Source: Pseudomonas morbosilactucae
GTDB lineage: Bacteria; Pseudomonadota; Gammaproteobacteria; Pseudomonadales; Pseudomonadaceae
Length of the DNA: 64,000 nt
Reading direction: 5' to 3'
Assembly: GCF_023241715.1 (NCBI RefSeq)
Contig: NZ_JALQCW010000049.1
Span: 1-64,000, forward strand
Program-made: the position numbers and the translations under genes
Shown here: positions 51,186 to 59,341 of the stretch, in pieces
Numbering within the stretch: position 1 is the first letter of the stretch
Layout of the letters: the number at the start of each line of letters is the position of its first letter
The notes under the pieces: generated by a model
What the model saw: the letters and a program-made list of their open reading frames with translations, nothing else
Database searches by the model: none
What the model was told of the DNA's origin: nothing

Positions 51186-52523
51186 ATGTCCACCACCACC
51201 GCGCCGGCCAACCCGAAAGTCGGTTTTGTATCCCTGGGTTGCCCAAAAGCCCTGGTCGATTCCGAGCGCATCCTCACTCAACTGCGCATGGAAGGCTATG
51301 ACGTGGTGTCCACCTACCAGGATGCCGACGTCGTGGTGGTCAACACCTGCGGCTTCATCGACTCGGCCAAGGCCGAATCCCTGGAAGTGATTGGCGAAGC
51401 CATCAAGGAAAACGGCAAGGTCATCGTCACCGGCTGCATGGGCGTGGAAGAAGGCAACATCCGTAACGTGCACCCTAGCGTGCTGGCGGTGACCGGCCCG
51501 CAGCAGTACGAGCAGGTGGTCAATGCCGTGCACGAAGTGGTGCCGCCGCGCCAGGACCACAACCCGCTGATCGACCTGGTGCCGCCACAAGGCATCAAGC
51601 TGACCCCGCGCCACTACGCGTACCTGAAGATTTCCGAAGGCTGCAACCACAGCTGCAGCTTCTGCATCATCCCGTCGATGCGCGGCAAACTGGTCAGCCG
51701 CCCGGTGGGCGACGTGCTCGACGAAGCCCAGCGCCTGGTCAAGTCCGGCGTGAAAGAGCTGCTGGTGATCTCCCAGGACACCAGCGCCTACGGCGTCGAC
51801 GTCAAGTACCGCACCGGGTTCTGGAACGGCGCGCCGGTGAAGACCCGCATGACCGAACTCTGCGAGGCGCTGAGCACCCTGGGCGTTTGGGTCCGCCTGC
51901 ACTACGTGTACCCGTACCCACACGTTGACGAACTGATCCCGCTGATGGCCGCCGGCAAGATCCTGCCGTACCTGGATATCCCGTTCCAGCACGCCAGCCC
52001 GAAAGTGCTGAAGTCGATGAAACGCCCGGCCTTCGAAGACAAGACCCTGGCGCGGATCAAGAACTGGCGCGAAATCTGCCCCGAGCTGATCATCCGCTCG
52101 ACCTTTATCGTCGGCTTCCCCGGTGAAACCGAAGAAGACTTCCAGTACCTGCTGAACTGGCTGACCGAAGCCCAGCTGGACCGCGTCGGCTGCTTCCAGT
52201 ACTCGCCGGTAGAAGGCGCACCCGCCAATGATCTGGACCTGGACGTGGTGCCGGACGAGGTCAAGCAGGACCGTTGGGAGCGCTTCATGGCGCACCAGCA
52301 GGCCATCAGCTCGGCCCGCCTGCAACAGCGCATCGGTAAAGAGATCGAAGTGCTGATCGATGAAGTCGACGAGCAAGGCGCCGTAGGCCGCTGCTTCTTC
52401 GACGCCCCGGAAATCGACGGCAACGTGTTCATCGACGGCGCCGGCGACCTGAAGCCGGGTGACAAGGTCTGGTGCCGAGTCACCGACGCCGACGAGTACG
52501 ACCTCTGGGCCGAAACCCTGTAA
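51186..52523 (+). CDS. rimO: Ribosomal protein S12 methylthiotransferase RimO
   Basis: This 445-residue radical SAM enzyme adds a methylthio group to an Asp of ribosomal protein S12. Cys19, Cys55 and Cys84 of the N-terminal UPF0004 domain bind one iron-sulfur cluster. The CxxxCxxC motif (Cys153, 157, 160 in EGCNHSCSFCIIPSMRG) binds the radical SAM cluster. A C-terminal TRAM domain (about 375-445) recognises the substrate. The ATG at 51186 has GAGG upstream and gives the usual start; a frame from 51156 adds unrelated residues. Confidence 0.97.
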   Translation: MSTTTAPANPKVGFVSLGCPKALVDSERILTQLRMEGYDVVSTYQDADVVVVNTCGFIDSAKAESLEVIGEAIKENGKVIVTGCMGVEEGNIRNVHPSVLAVTGPQQYEQVVNAVHEVVPPRQDHNPLIDLVPPQGIKLTPRHYAYLKISEGCNHSCSFCIIPSMRGKLVSRPVGDVLDEAQRLVKSGVKELLVISQDTSAYGVDVKYRTGFWNGAPVKTRMTELCEALSTLGVWVRLHYVYPYPHVDELIPLMAAGKILPYLDIPFQHASPKVLKSMKRPAFEDKTLARIKNWREICPELIIRSTFIVGFPGETEEDFQYLLNWLTEAQLDRVGCFQYSPVEGAPANDLDLDVVPDEVKQDRWERFMAHQQAISSARLQQRIGKEIEVLIDEVDEQGAVGRCFFDAPEIDGNVFIDGAGDLKPGDKVWCRVTDADEYDLWAETL

Positions 52524-52536
52524 GGCGTAAAAACTG

Positions 52537-52571
52537 AAAAGCCCCGCCCTCTGACGAGATGCGGGGCTTTT
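52537..52571 (+). terminator. Terminator of rimO
   Basis: Stem AAAAGCCCCGC, 13-base loop and complement GCGGGGCTTTT followed by TT. It lies 14 bases after the stop codon. Confidence 0.9.
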
Positions 52572-52628
52572 TTAGGTCTATCGTTTGCTCTGGGATCGAC
52601 GTCGATCCCTTCATCAGGAGCAGGCGGC

Positions 52629-53102
52629 ATGCGCCCACATTCGGTCATCCACACCCCACGACACACCGACTACCCGGAACTGACCCAGGTCTGGGAAGAC
52701 TCGGTGCGCGCCACCCATGACTTCCTCCCAGAGAGCTACATCCAGGTCTTGAAAAAGCTGGTGCTGACCCGCTACCTGGACGCGGTGATGCTGATCTGCA
52801 CGCGGGATTCGCGTCAGCACATCACCGGTTTTGCCGGGGTGGCCGCGGGCAAGGTGGAGATGCTGTTTATCGATCCGGTGCACCGTGGCCAGGGCCTGGG
52901 CAGGCAACTGCTGTGGTACGCCATCGAGCACCTGAATGCCGACCAGCTCGACGTCAACGAACAGAACCCCCAAGCCGTAGGCTTCTACTTCAAGCAGGGT
53001 TTCGAGATCATCGGCCGCACCGAGCACGACGGCATGGGGCAACCCTATCCGTTACTGCATCTGCGTTTGAAGCAACAGTCGCTGCACGCGTTACGCGGCT
53101 AA
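52629..53102 (+). CDS. GNAT-family N-acetyltransferase (YjaB-like)
   Basis: This encodes a 157-residue acetyltransferase. The acetyl-CoA-binding motif A is KVEMLFIDPVHRGQGLGRQLLWYAIEH (about 76-102, Q/RxxGxG as RGQGLG), and NEQNPQAVGFYFKQGFEIIGRTE gives motif B. It most resembles YjaB-type enzymes. CAGGAGCAGGCGGC upstream includes AGGAG. The substrate is unknown. It stands alone between rimO and the pseudouridine synthase-like gene. Confidence 0.9.
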   Translation: MRPHSVIHTPRHTDYPELTQVWEDSVRATHDFLPESYIQVLKKLVLTRYLDAVMLICTRDSRQHITGFAGVAAGKVEMLFIDPVHRGQGLGRQLLWYAIEHLNADQLDVNEQNPQAVGFYFKQGFEIIGRTEHDGMGQPYPLLHLRLKQQSLHALRG

Positions 53103-53184
53103 AAGCCACAGCCTGCAAATGGACCCGCGATTAACCGGCGCCAGGCAGGTACAATGCGTACCCACTTTTGTTACGGCCCCTGTC

Positions 53185-53895
53185 ATGACTGACCCGATTC
53201 GTCTCTCCAAACGCCTCATCGAACTCGTCGGCTGTTCCCGCCGGGAGGCTGAGCTGTTCATTGAGGGCGGCTGGGTCACCGTGGACGGCGAGGTCATCGA
53301 CGAGCCGCAATTCAAGGTCGAGAACCAGAAGGTCGAGCTCGACCCGGAGGCCAAGGCCACCGCGCCGGAGCCCGTAACCCTGCTGCTCAACGTACCCGCC
53401 GGCCAGGACCTGGACAGCGCCATGCAATCCCTCGGCGCGGCCTCCTTGTCCGAAGAGCACCGCTACGGCAAACGTCCGCTCAAGGGTCACTTCCTGCGCC
53501 TGACCGCCAGCGCCGACCTGCAGGCCAACGCCAGCGGCCTGCTGGTGTTCACCCAGGACTGGAAGATCCTGCGCAAGCTCACCGCCGACTCGGCGAAGAT
53601 CGAGCAGGAATACGTGATCGAGGTTTCCGGCGAGATGGTGGCCCACGGCCTCAATCGCCTGAACCACGGCCTGAGCTACAAAGGCCGGGAATTGCCGGCC
53701 GTCAAAGCCAGCTGGCAGAACGAAAATCGCCTGCGCTTCGCCATGAAGAACCCGCAACCGGGCGTGATCGCCCAACTCTGCGAAGCCGTGGGCCTGAAAG
53801 TGGTAGCCATTCGCCGGATCCGTATCGGCGGCGTGTCCATCGGCAAGGTGCCGTTGGGCCAGTGGCGCTACCTGTCGGCCAAAGAAAAGTTCTAA
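53185..53895 (+). CDS. RluF-like S4-domain protein lacking the catalytic Asp of pseudouridine synthases
   Basis: A 236-residue protein of the RsuA/RluB/E/F family. The S4 RNA-binding domain is at 5-60 (RLSKRLIELVGCSRREAELFIEGGWVTVDG). The synthase domain follows, but the active-site motif normally reading GRLDxxxxGLLLxTxD is ADLQANASGLLVFTQD, putting Gln113 at the catalytic Asp position. The late motif RQIRRMCE is VIAQLCEA, so its Arg residues are gone too. The ends of the family (IRRIRIGGVSIGKVPLGQWRYL) are kept. It is probably an RNA-binding protein without isomerase activity. The start at 53185 follows the family; the frame is intact. Confidence 0.87.
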   Translation: MTDPIRLSKRLIELVGCSRREAELFIEGGWVTVDGEVIDEPQFKVENQKVELDPEAKATAPEPVTLLLNVPAGQDLDSAMQSLGAASLSEEHRYGKRPLKGHFLRLTASADLQANASGLLVFTQDWKILRKLTADSAKIEQEYVIEVSGEMVAHGLNRLNHGLSYKGRELPAVKASWQNENRLRFAMKNPQPGVIAQLCEAVGLKVVAIRRIRIGGVSIGKVPLGQWRYLSAKEKF

Positions 53896-53959
53896 GCCCC
53901 CCATTCCGACGCCGCGCCCCTTGCGCGGCGCTCCAGACGCATTGATCAGGACACAAGCC

Positions 53960-54427
53960 ATGATTCATAACGACGTACTGCGCAGCGTGCGCTACATGCT
54001 CGACATCAGCGACAAGAAAGTGGTCGAGATCATCAAGCTCGGCGGTATGAACGTCACCCTGGCCGACCTCGTGACCTACCTCGACAAGAAAGAAGAAGAC
54101 GAGGAAGGCTTCGTCCGCTGCCCGGACGAGGTCATGGCGCACTTCCTTGATGGCCTGGTGATTTTCAAGCGCGGCAAGGACGAAAGCCGTCCGCCGCAAC
54201 CGATCGAAGTACCGGTGACCAACAACATCATCCTCAAGAAGCTGCGGGTGGCCTTCGAACTCAAGGAAGACGACATGCACGCCATCCTCAAGGCGGCCGA
54301 GTTCCCGGTGTCCAAGCCTGAGTTGAGCGCCCTGTTCCGCAAGTTCGGCCACACCAACTACCGTCCTTGCGGCGACCAGTTGCTGCGCAACTTCCTCAAG
54401 GGCCTGACCCTGCGCGTTCGTCCCTGA
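53960..54427 (+). CDS. DUF1456 family protein (YehS-like)
   Basis: A 155-residue soluble protein made of two similar halves: HNDVLRSVRYMLDISDKKVVEIIKLGG (about 3-29) and NNIILKKLRVAFELKEDDMHAILKAAE (about 88-114). Each half has a helical DUF1456 repeat. The family function is unknown. The start at 53960 gives the family N-terminus. It lies 64 bases after the RluF-like gene and could share its transcript, since no terminator separates them clearly. Confidence 0.92.
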   Translation: MIHNDVLRSVRYMLDISDKKVVEIIKLGGMNVTLADLVTYLDKKEEDEEGFVRCPDEVMAHFLDGLVIFKRGKDESRPPQPIEVPVTNNIILKKLRVAFELKEDDMHAILKAAEFPVSKPELSALFRKFGHTNYRPCGDQLLRNFLKGLTLRVRP

Positions 54428-54573
54428 GAACCTGCTCTGAGCCCTCCTCCAGAGGCGGCCGACTGCGGTCACCGCCTCTGCGCATGACGCTGTATTCCCT
54501 GCAAAAATAGTGGCTTCGCTACACCCGTCTGACGACTAGGGTATGCACTGATCCCAAGCCCTCAGGACTCGCC

Positions 54574-55344
54574 ATGCACCCTTATTTCTCCATGCAAGGC
54601 CGCACCGCCCTGGTGACCGGCGGCACTCGTGGCATCGGCAAAATGATTGCCAAGGCCTTTGTTGACGCCGGCGCCAGCGTCTATGTCTGTGCCCGGGATG
54701 CCGAAGCCTGCCGGCAAACCGCCGAAGAACTCAGCGCCCTGGGGCAGTGCCAGGGCCTGGCCGCCAACCTGGCCACTGAGGACGGCGTGCAACAGTTGGT
54801 CGCACGCCTGGAACAGCAGATCGGCCAGCTGGATATTCTGGTGAACAACGCCGGCACCACCTGGGGAGCCCCGCTGGAAAGCTACCCGGCCAAGGGTTGG
54901 GAAAAGGTCATGCAACTGAACGTGACCTCGGTCTTCACCTGCATCCAGCAATGCCTGCCGCTGCTGCGCAAAGCCGGCTCAGAACAGAACCCGGCGCGGA
55001 TCATCAATATCGGCTCGGTGGCGGGCATCGCCTCCTTTGGCGAACAGGCGTACGCCTACGGCCCGAGCAAGGCAGCCCTGCACCAGTTGTCGCGAATTCT
55101 CGCCCGCGAGCTGGTCAGCCAGCACATCAACGTCAACGTGATCGCCCCCGGGCGCTTCCCCAGCAAAATGACCCAGCACATCGGCAACGACGAGCAGGCA
55201 CTGGCCGAGGACACGGCGCTGATCCCGATGAAGCGCTGGGGCCGGGAAGAAGAAATGGCCGCCCTGGCCATCAGCCTGGCGAGCACAGCTGGGGCTTACA
55301 TGACCGGCAACATCATTCCATTGGACGGTGGATTCAGCCTGTAA
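54574..55344 (+). CDS. rhlG: Short-chain dehydrogenase RhlG-like (NADP-dependent 3-ketoacyl reductase type)
   Basis: This encodes a 256-residue SDR. The nucleotide-binding motif TGGTRGIG is at 15-22, NNAG at 91-94, catalytic Ser148, Tyr162 and Lys166 (YGPSK) are present, and the C-terminus TGNIIPLDGGFSL is typical of FabG-like reductases. The sequence resembles P. aeruginosa RhlG closely from memory (start MHPYFS, INIGSVAGI, NVIAPGRFPS). RhlG has been linked to the beta-hydroxy acid part of rhamnolipids, though that role is debated. No rhamnolipid genes are in the window. A REP unit follows. Confidence 0.9.
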   Translation: MHPYFSMQGRTALVTGGTRGIGKMIAKAFVDAGASVYVCARDAEACRQTAEELSALGQCQGLAANLATEDGVQQLVARLEQQIGQLDILVNNAGTTWGAPLESYPAKGWEKVMQLNVTSVFTCIQQCLPLLRKAGSEQNPARIINIGSVAGIASFGEQAYAYGPSKAALHQLSRILARELVSQHINVNVIAPGRFPSKMTQHIGNDEQALAEDTALIPMKRWGREEEMAALAISLASTAGAYMTGNIIPLDGGFSL

Positions 55345-55382
55345 GGGAGCTTCGGCTTCGCCGGCAAGCCGGATCCTACGGG
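55345..55382. repeat. Single REP-like unit
   Basis: GGGAGCTTCGGCTTCGCCGGCAAGCCGGATCCTACGGG contains a REP core (CGCCGGCAAGCCGG) with a diverged second arm. It lies directly after the RhlG-like gene. Confidence 0.75.
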
Positions 55383-55429
55383 GACGAACGGGTTATCATG
55401 CGACTCCCTTCCGGCCTCGACCTCAGATC

Positions 55430-56125
55430 ATGACCTACAGCGTTTCTCCTATCGGTTTCGTTCGTTCCTGCTTCAAGGAGAAGTTCGCCATCCCGCGCCA
55501 GCCGCAACTGGCGCCGGCAGCCCGTGGTGTATTGGAGCTGGTGGCACCCTTCGATCAGGGCGATGCCGTGCAAGGGCTGGAGCAGGTCAGCCATGTGTGG
55601 CTGCTGTTTCTGTTTCACCAAGCCCTGGAAGACAAGCCGCGACTCAAGGTTCGCCCACCCCGCCTGGGGGGCAACAAATCCATGGGGGTGTTCGCCACTC
55701 GCGCCACCCATCGTCCCAATGGCATCGGCCAGTCGGTGGTCAAGCTGGACAAGGTCGAGGCCAACCGCCTGTGGATCTCCGGCATCGACCTGCTGGACGG
55801 CACGCCGATCCTCGACATCAAACCCTACGTGCCTTACGCCGACATCATTGATACCGCCACCAACAGCATCGCCAGCGCTGCGCCGCAGCTGATTGGCGTG
55901 CAGTGGCTGAAGACGGCGCTGCAACAGGCACAAGGCCACGCTCAGCGCCTTGACGAGCCATTGGTGGCATTGATCGAACAGTGCCTGGCACAGGACCCAC
56001 GTCCGGCGTACCAGACACCGGCACCCGAGCGGGAATACGGTGCGCAGTTCTGGGACGTGGATGTGCGTTGGCATTACCCGGAACCCGGGATGATTTGCGT
56101 ATTGGAAGTGGTTCCAGCGCAATAA
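55430..56125 (+). CDS. trmO: tRNA (adenine37-N6)-methyltransferase TrmO
   Basis: This 231-residue protein N6-methylates the t6A37 base of some threonine tRNAs using SAM. The TrmO/YaeB barrel segments are present: SPIGFVRSCFKEKFAIPRQPQ at the start, FATRATHRPNGIGQSVVKL (about 85-103) and GIDLLDGTPILDIKPYVPYAD (about 118-138). The C-terminal part (residues 155-231) is the extra domain seen in proteobacterial members. The ATG at 55430 gives the family N-terminus; a frame from 55328 runs back into the REP unit and rhlG. No strong ribosome binding site is visible. Confidence 0.92.
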   Translation: MTYSVSPIGFVRSCFKEKFAIPRQPQLAPAARGVLELVAPFDQGDAVQGLEQVSHVWLLFLFHQALEDKPRLKVRPPRLGGNKSMGVFATRATHRPNGIGQSVVKLDKVEANRLWISGIDLLDGTPILDIKPYVPYADIIDTATNSIASAAPQLIGVQWLKTALQQAQGHAQRLDEPLVALIEQCLAQDPRPAYQTPAPEREYGAQFWDVDVRWHYPEPGMICVLEVVPAQ

Positions 56126-56138
56126 CCGGCAGAAACGA

Positions 56139-56176
56139 AAAAGCCCGCGCTGCCTTCTCAGGCAACGCGGGCTTTT
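56139..56176. terminator. Bidirectional terminator between trmO and fpr
   Basis: Stem AAAAGCCCGCG with complement CGCGGGCTTTT, and an inner TGCCT/AGGCA pair. A-rich and T-rich flanks make it suitable for both convergent genes. Confidence 0.85.
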
Positions 56177-56193
56177 CAGTGCTGCTGGGGTGC

Positions 56194-56973
56194 TTACTTC
56201 TCGACGAACGCACGCTCGATCAGGTAGTCACCCGGCTCGCGCATACGCGGCGAAACTTTCAGGCCGAAGCTGTTGAGCACTTCGCTGGTCTCGTCGAGCA
56301 TGCTCGGGCTGCCGCACAGCATGGCGCGGTCGTCCTGCGGGTTGATCGGCGGCAGGCCGATGTCGCTGAACAGCTTGCCGCTGCGCATCAAATCGGTCAG
56401 GCGGCCTTCGTTTTCGAACGGCTCGCGGGTCACGGTTGGGTAGTAGATCAACTTCTCACGCAGCGCTTCGCCGAAGAACTCGTTCTGCGGCAGGTGCTCG
56501 GTGATGAACTCGCGGTAAGCGACTTCGTTGACGTAACGCACGCCGTGGCACAGGATCACTTTCTCGAAACGCTCGTAGGTTTCCGGATCCTGGATCACGC
56601 TCATAAACGGCGCCAGGCCAGTGCCGGTGCTGAGCAGGTACAGGTGTTTACCCGGCTTCAAGTCATCCAGCACCAGGGTGCCGGTAGGCTTTTTGCTGAT
56701 GATGATCTCGTCGCCTTCCTTAAGGTGCTGCAATTGCGACGTCAGCGGACCATCAGGAACCTTGATGCTGAAGAACTCCAGATGCTCTTCCCAGTTCGGG
56801 CTGGCAATGGAGTAAGCGCGCATAAGCGGGCGGCCGTTAGGCTGTTGCAGGCCGATCATCACGAACTGACCGTTCTCGAAGCGCAGACCCGGATCGCGGG
56901 TGCACTTGAAGCTGAACAGAGTGTCGTTCCAGTGATGAACACTGAGGACACGCTCGTGGTTCATGTTGCTCAT
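56194..56973 (-). CDS. fpr: Ferredoxin-NADP+ reductase Fpr
   Basis: A 259-residue FAD enzyme that passes electrons between NADPH and ferredoxin or flavodoxin, important in oxidative stress. The FAD-binding motif RAYSIASP is near residue 55, the NADP site GTGLAPFMSVIQDPE is near 117, and the C-terminal GDYLIERAFVEK has the bacterial-type ending (Phe-Val-Glu-Lys after an aromatic). Length matches. It is divergent from the LysR gene finR, which is known to activate it in Pseudomonas. Confidence 0.96.
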   Translation of the reverse strand: MSNMNHERVLSVHHWNDTLFSFKCTRDPGLRFENGQFVMIGLQQPNGRPLMRAYSIASPNWEEHLEFFSIKVPDGPLTSQLQHLKEGDEIIISKKPTGTLVLDDLKPGKHLYLLSTGTGLAPFMSVIQDPETYERFEKVILCHGVRYVNEVAYREFITEHLPQNEFFGEALREKLIYYPTVTREPFENEGRLTDLMRSGKLFSDIGLPPINPQDDRAMLCGSPSMLDETSEVLNSFGLKVSPRMREPGDYLIERAFVEK

Positions 56974-57076
56974 GTACGGGGGCTCCTAGAAATTGCCTGC
57001 GCTGACCATGAGCGCAATTGCACAGCATTCTAATGGCGGCGACAATATCTGTTAACTGGATTATTAAGATAAGGGT

Positions 57077-57093
57077 TATCGGTTATATCGATA
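57077..57093. promoter_or_regulatory. Dyad at the finR start codon
   Basis: TATCG-N7-CGATA lies directly before and touching the finR ATG, in the AT-rich 119-base divergent region with fpr. A LysR regulator bound here could block its own gene and help activate fpr. This is inferred from position only. Confidence 0.35.
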
Positions 57094-58019
57094 TGCGATT
57101 TACTCTCCGTCAACTGCAAGTCTTCGTCGCCGTCGCCCAGCAAGAGAGTGTCTCTCGTGCTGCCGGCCTGCTGGCCCTTTCCCAATCGGCGGCGAGCACC
57201 TCGATCACCGAACTCGAACGGCAATCCAGTTGCCAACTGTTCGATCGTGCCGGCAAACGCCTGAGCCTCAATGCCCTGGGCAAACAGTTACTGCCCCAGG
57301 CGGTGGCGTTGCTGGACCAGGCCAAAGAGATCGAAGACCTGCTCAACGGTAAATCCGGCTTTGGTTCGCTGTCGGTCGGCGCCACCCTGACCATCGGCAA
57401 CTACCTGGCCACCTTGCTGATCGGCAGCTTCATGCAGCGCCATCCGGAAAGCCAGGTGAAGCTGCATGTGCAAAACACCGCGCACATCGTGCAGCAAGTG
57501 GCCCATTACGAAATTGATCTGGGTCTGATCGAAGGCGACTGCAGCCACCCGGACATCGAAGTGCAGACCTGGGTCGAGGACGAACTGGTGGTGTTCTGCG
57601 CACCCCAGCATCCCCTGGCCCAACGCGGCCAGGCCAGCATGGAAGAGTTGACCCACGAAGCCTGGATCCTGCGCGAACAAGGCTCGGGCACCCGCCTGAC
57701 CTTCGACCAGGCCATGCGTCATCACCGCAGCGCGCTGAACATTCGCCTGGAGCTGGAACACACCGAGGCCATCAAGCGTGCGGTGGAGTCGGGATTGGGG
57801 ATTGGCTGTATTTCAAGACTGGCGCTGCGCGACGCGTTCCGTCGCGGCAGCCTGGTGGCGGTGGAAACCCCGGACCTGGATCTGGCCCGGCAGTTCTACT
57901 TCATCTGGCACAAACAGAAGTACCAGACATCAGCGATGCGCGAGTTTCTCGAACTCTGCCGGTCGTTCACCGCCGGCGTGCAGCGCAGTGACGAAATCGT
58001 CCTGCCGAGCATTCCCTAG
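57093..58019 (+). CDS. finR: LysR-family regulator FinR
   Basis: A 308-residue regulator. The winged helix-turn-helix spans residues 1-62 (ESVSRAAGLLALSQSAASTSITELE), followed by a LysR effector domain (LSVGATLTIGNYLATLLIGSF near 95). FinR controls the neighbouring fpr gene under redox stress and nitrogen or sulfur signals in Pseudomonas. I start it at 57093 (MRFTLRQLQVFVAVAQQES); a frame from 57018 would add 25 residues not found in LysR proteins. Its stop overlaps the convergent dgkA stop by 4 bases. Confidence 0.92.
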   Translation: MRFTLRQLQVFVAVAQQESVSRAAGLLALSQSAASTSITELERQSSCQLFDRAGKRLSLNALGKQLLPQAVALLDQAKEIEDLLNGKSGFGSLSVGATLTIGNYLATLLIGSFMQRHPESQVKLHVQNTAHIVQQVAHYEIDLGLIEGDCSHPDIEVQTWVEDELVVFCAPQHPLAQRGQASMEELTHEAWILREQGSGTRLTFDQAMRHHRSALNIRLELEHTEAIKRAVESGLGIGCISRLALRDAFRRGSLVAVETPDLDLARQFYFIWHKQKYQTSAMREFLELCRSFTAGVQRSDEIVLPSIP

Positions 58020-58378
58020 ATCAGAATCACCGCCCAGACCAAGGCGATCATGCTCAAGGCCACGAACTGCGCCGCGCTGCCCATGTCCTTGGCGTTCTTG
58101 GACAGCGGGTGGCGATCCAGGGAGATCCGGTCGATGGCCGCTTCCACTGCCGAGTTCAGCAACTCGACGATCAACGCCAGCAGGCAAACAGCAATCAACA
58201 GGGCCCGCTCGACGCGGCTGACATTGAGCCAGAACGCCACGGGAATCAGGACCACATTGAGCAGCACCAGTTGGCGGAAGGCCGCCTCGCCCGTGAAGGC
58301 TGCGCGCAAACCATCGAACGAGTAGCCCGAAGCATTGAGGATACGTTTAAGACCGGTTTGACCCTTGAAAGGCGACAT
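58016..58378 (-). CDS. dgkA: Diacylglycerol kinase DgkA
   Basis: A 120-residue inner-membrane enzyme with three helices that phosphorylates diacylglycerol to phosphatidate, recycling lipid released by envelope glucan and LPS modification. The DgkA signature ELLNSAVEAAIDR is at about 69-81 with its catalytic Glu, and KNAKDMGSAAQFVAL follows. I chose the ATG at 58378 (MSPFKGQTG); a TTG four codons earlier has no better support. It overlaps finR convergently by 4 bases. Confidence 0.95.
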   Translation of the reverse strand: MSPFKGQTGLKRILNASGYSFDGLRAAFTGEAAFRQLVLLNVVLIPVAFWLNVSRVERALLIAVCLLALIVELLNSAVEAAIDRISLDRHPLSKNAKDMGSAAQFVALSMIALVWAVILI

Positions 58379-58452
58379 ATAAGTAGGCAACTGAAAAAAG
58401 AAGTAAGGAAACTAGTTCAACAAAAGTCAAAAAAGCGTGAAGAAACAGCCCG

Positions 58453-59103
58453 TTAATGGCTGGAAATTGACTCAAGTTGTTGCAGCAACAACGCCGCCTG
58501 CGTACGGGTACGCACCCCGAGTTTGCGGAAGATGGCCGTCACATGAGCCTTGATGGTCGCTTCCGAGACACTCAATTCATAAGCGATCTGCTTGTTGAGC
58601 AAGCCCTCACAAACCATGGTCAGCACCCTGAACTGCTGGGGCGTCAGGCTGGCGAGGCCTTCACTGGCGGCCTTGGCCTCAGCGGACACACTGACCTGCT
58701 CGAAGGCTTGCGGCGGCCACCAGACATCGCCATCCAACACACTGCGCACGGCTTTCTGAATGACTTCCAGGGAGCTGGACTTGGGAATGAAGCCACTGGC
58801 ACCAAACTCACGAGAACGCACCATGACCGACGCTTCTTCCTGAGCCGAGACCATCACCACCGGAATCTGCGGGTATTGACCGCGCAGCAGCACCAACCCG
58901 GAAAAACCGTAAGCACCCGGCATGTTCAAGTCCAGCAGCACCAGGTCCCAGTCGGCTTTTTCATCGAGACGGGTTTCCAGCTCGGCGATGCTCGCCACCT
59001 CCACCAGACGTACATCCGGCCCCAGGCCCAACGTGACAGCCTGATGCAATGCACTGCGAAACAAAGGGTGGTCATCGGCAATCAGGATTTCGTATGTGGC
59101 CAT
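58453..59103 (-). CDS. erdR: Response regulator ErdR (NarL/LuxR family)
   Basis: A 216-residue DNA-binding response regulator. The receiver domain covers 1-125: acidic pair DD in IADDHPLFR, phospho-acceptor Asp in DLVLLDLNMPG (about 58) and the Lys in FIPKSS (about 109). The LuxR-type helix-turn-helix is at about 150-205 (LTPQQFRVLTMVCEGLLNKQIAYELSVSEATIKAHV). In Pseudomonas ErdR regulates ethanol and acetate oxidation genes. Its kinase is not in the window. It lies upstream of dgkA on the same strand, as in P. aeruginosa. Confidence 0.92.
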   Translation of the reverse strand: MATYEILIADDHPLFRSALHQAVTLGLGPDVRLVEVASIAELETRLDEKADWDLVLLDLNMPGAYGFSGLVLLRGQYPQIPVVMVSAQEEASVMVRSREFGASGFIPKSSSLEVIQKAVRSVLDGDVWWPPQAFEQVSVSAEAKAASEGLASLTPQQFRVLTMVCEGLLNKQIAYELSVSEATIKAHVTAIFRKLGVRTRTQAALLLQQLESISSH

Positions 59104-59341
59104 TTTTCAAATGATCCTGTTTTTATGGCGGGACCGATGCATTCAGTCCTCACCCAAGCAACACAGGTAACCGGCAAAGTGCGGCACCTTAAAGAGCACG
59201 ATCAACGCCAAAGAGTCCGGTACAGCGGCGTTTCAAACTTCGGTCGCGCCCTAACCGGCGCCAAGCATGCCCAGCGTAGCCGGGGTGGTCAAGTTCGATG
59301 CTTTGCGGCACCTTAGCCGGCTAACTAATAAGAGTGCCATC

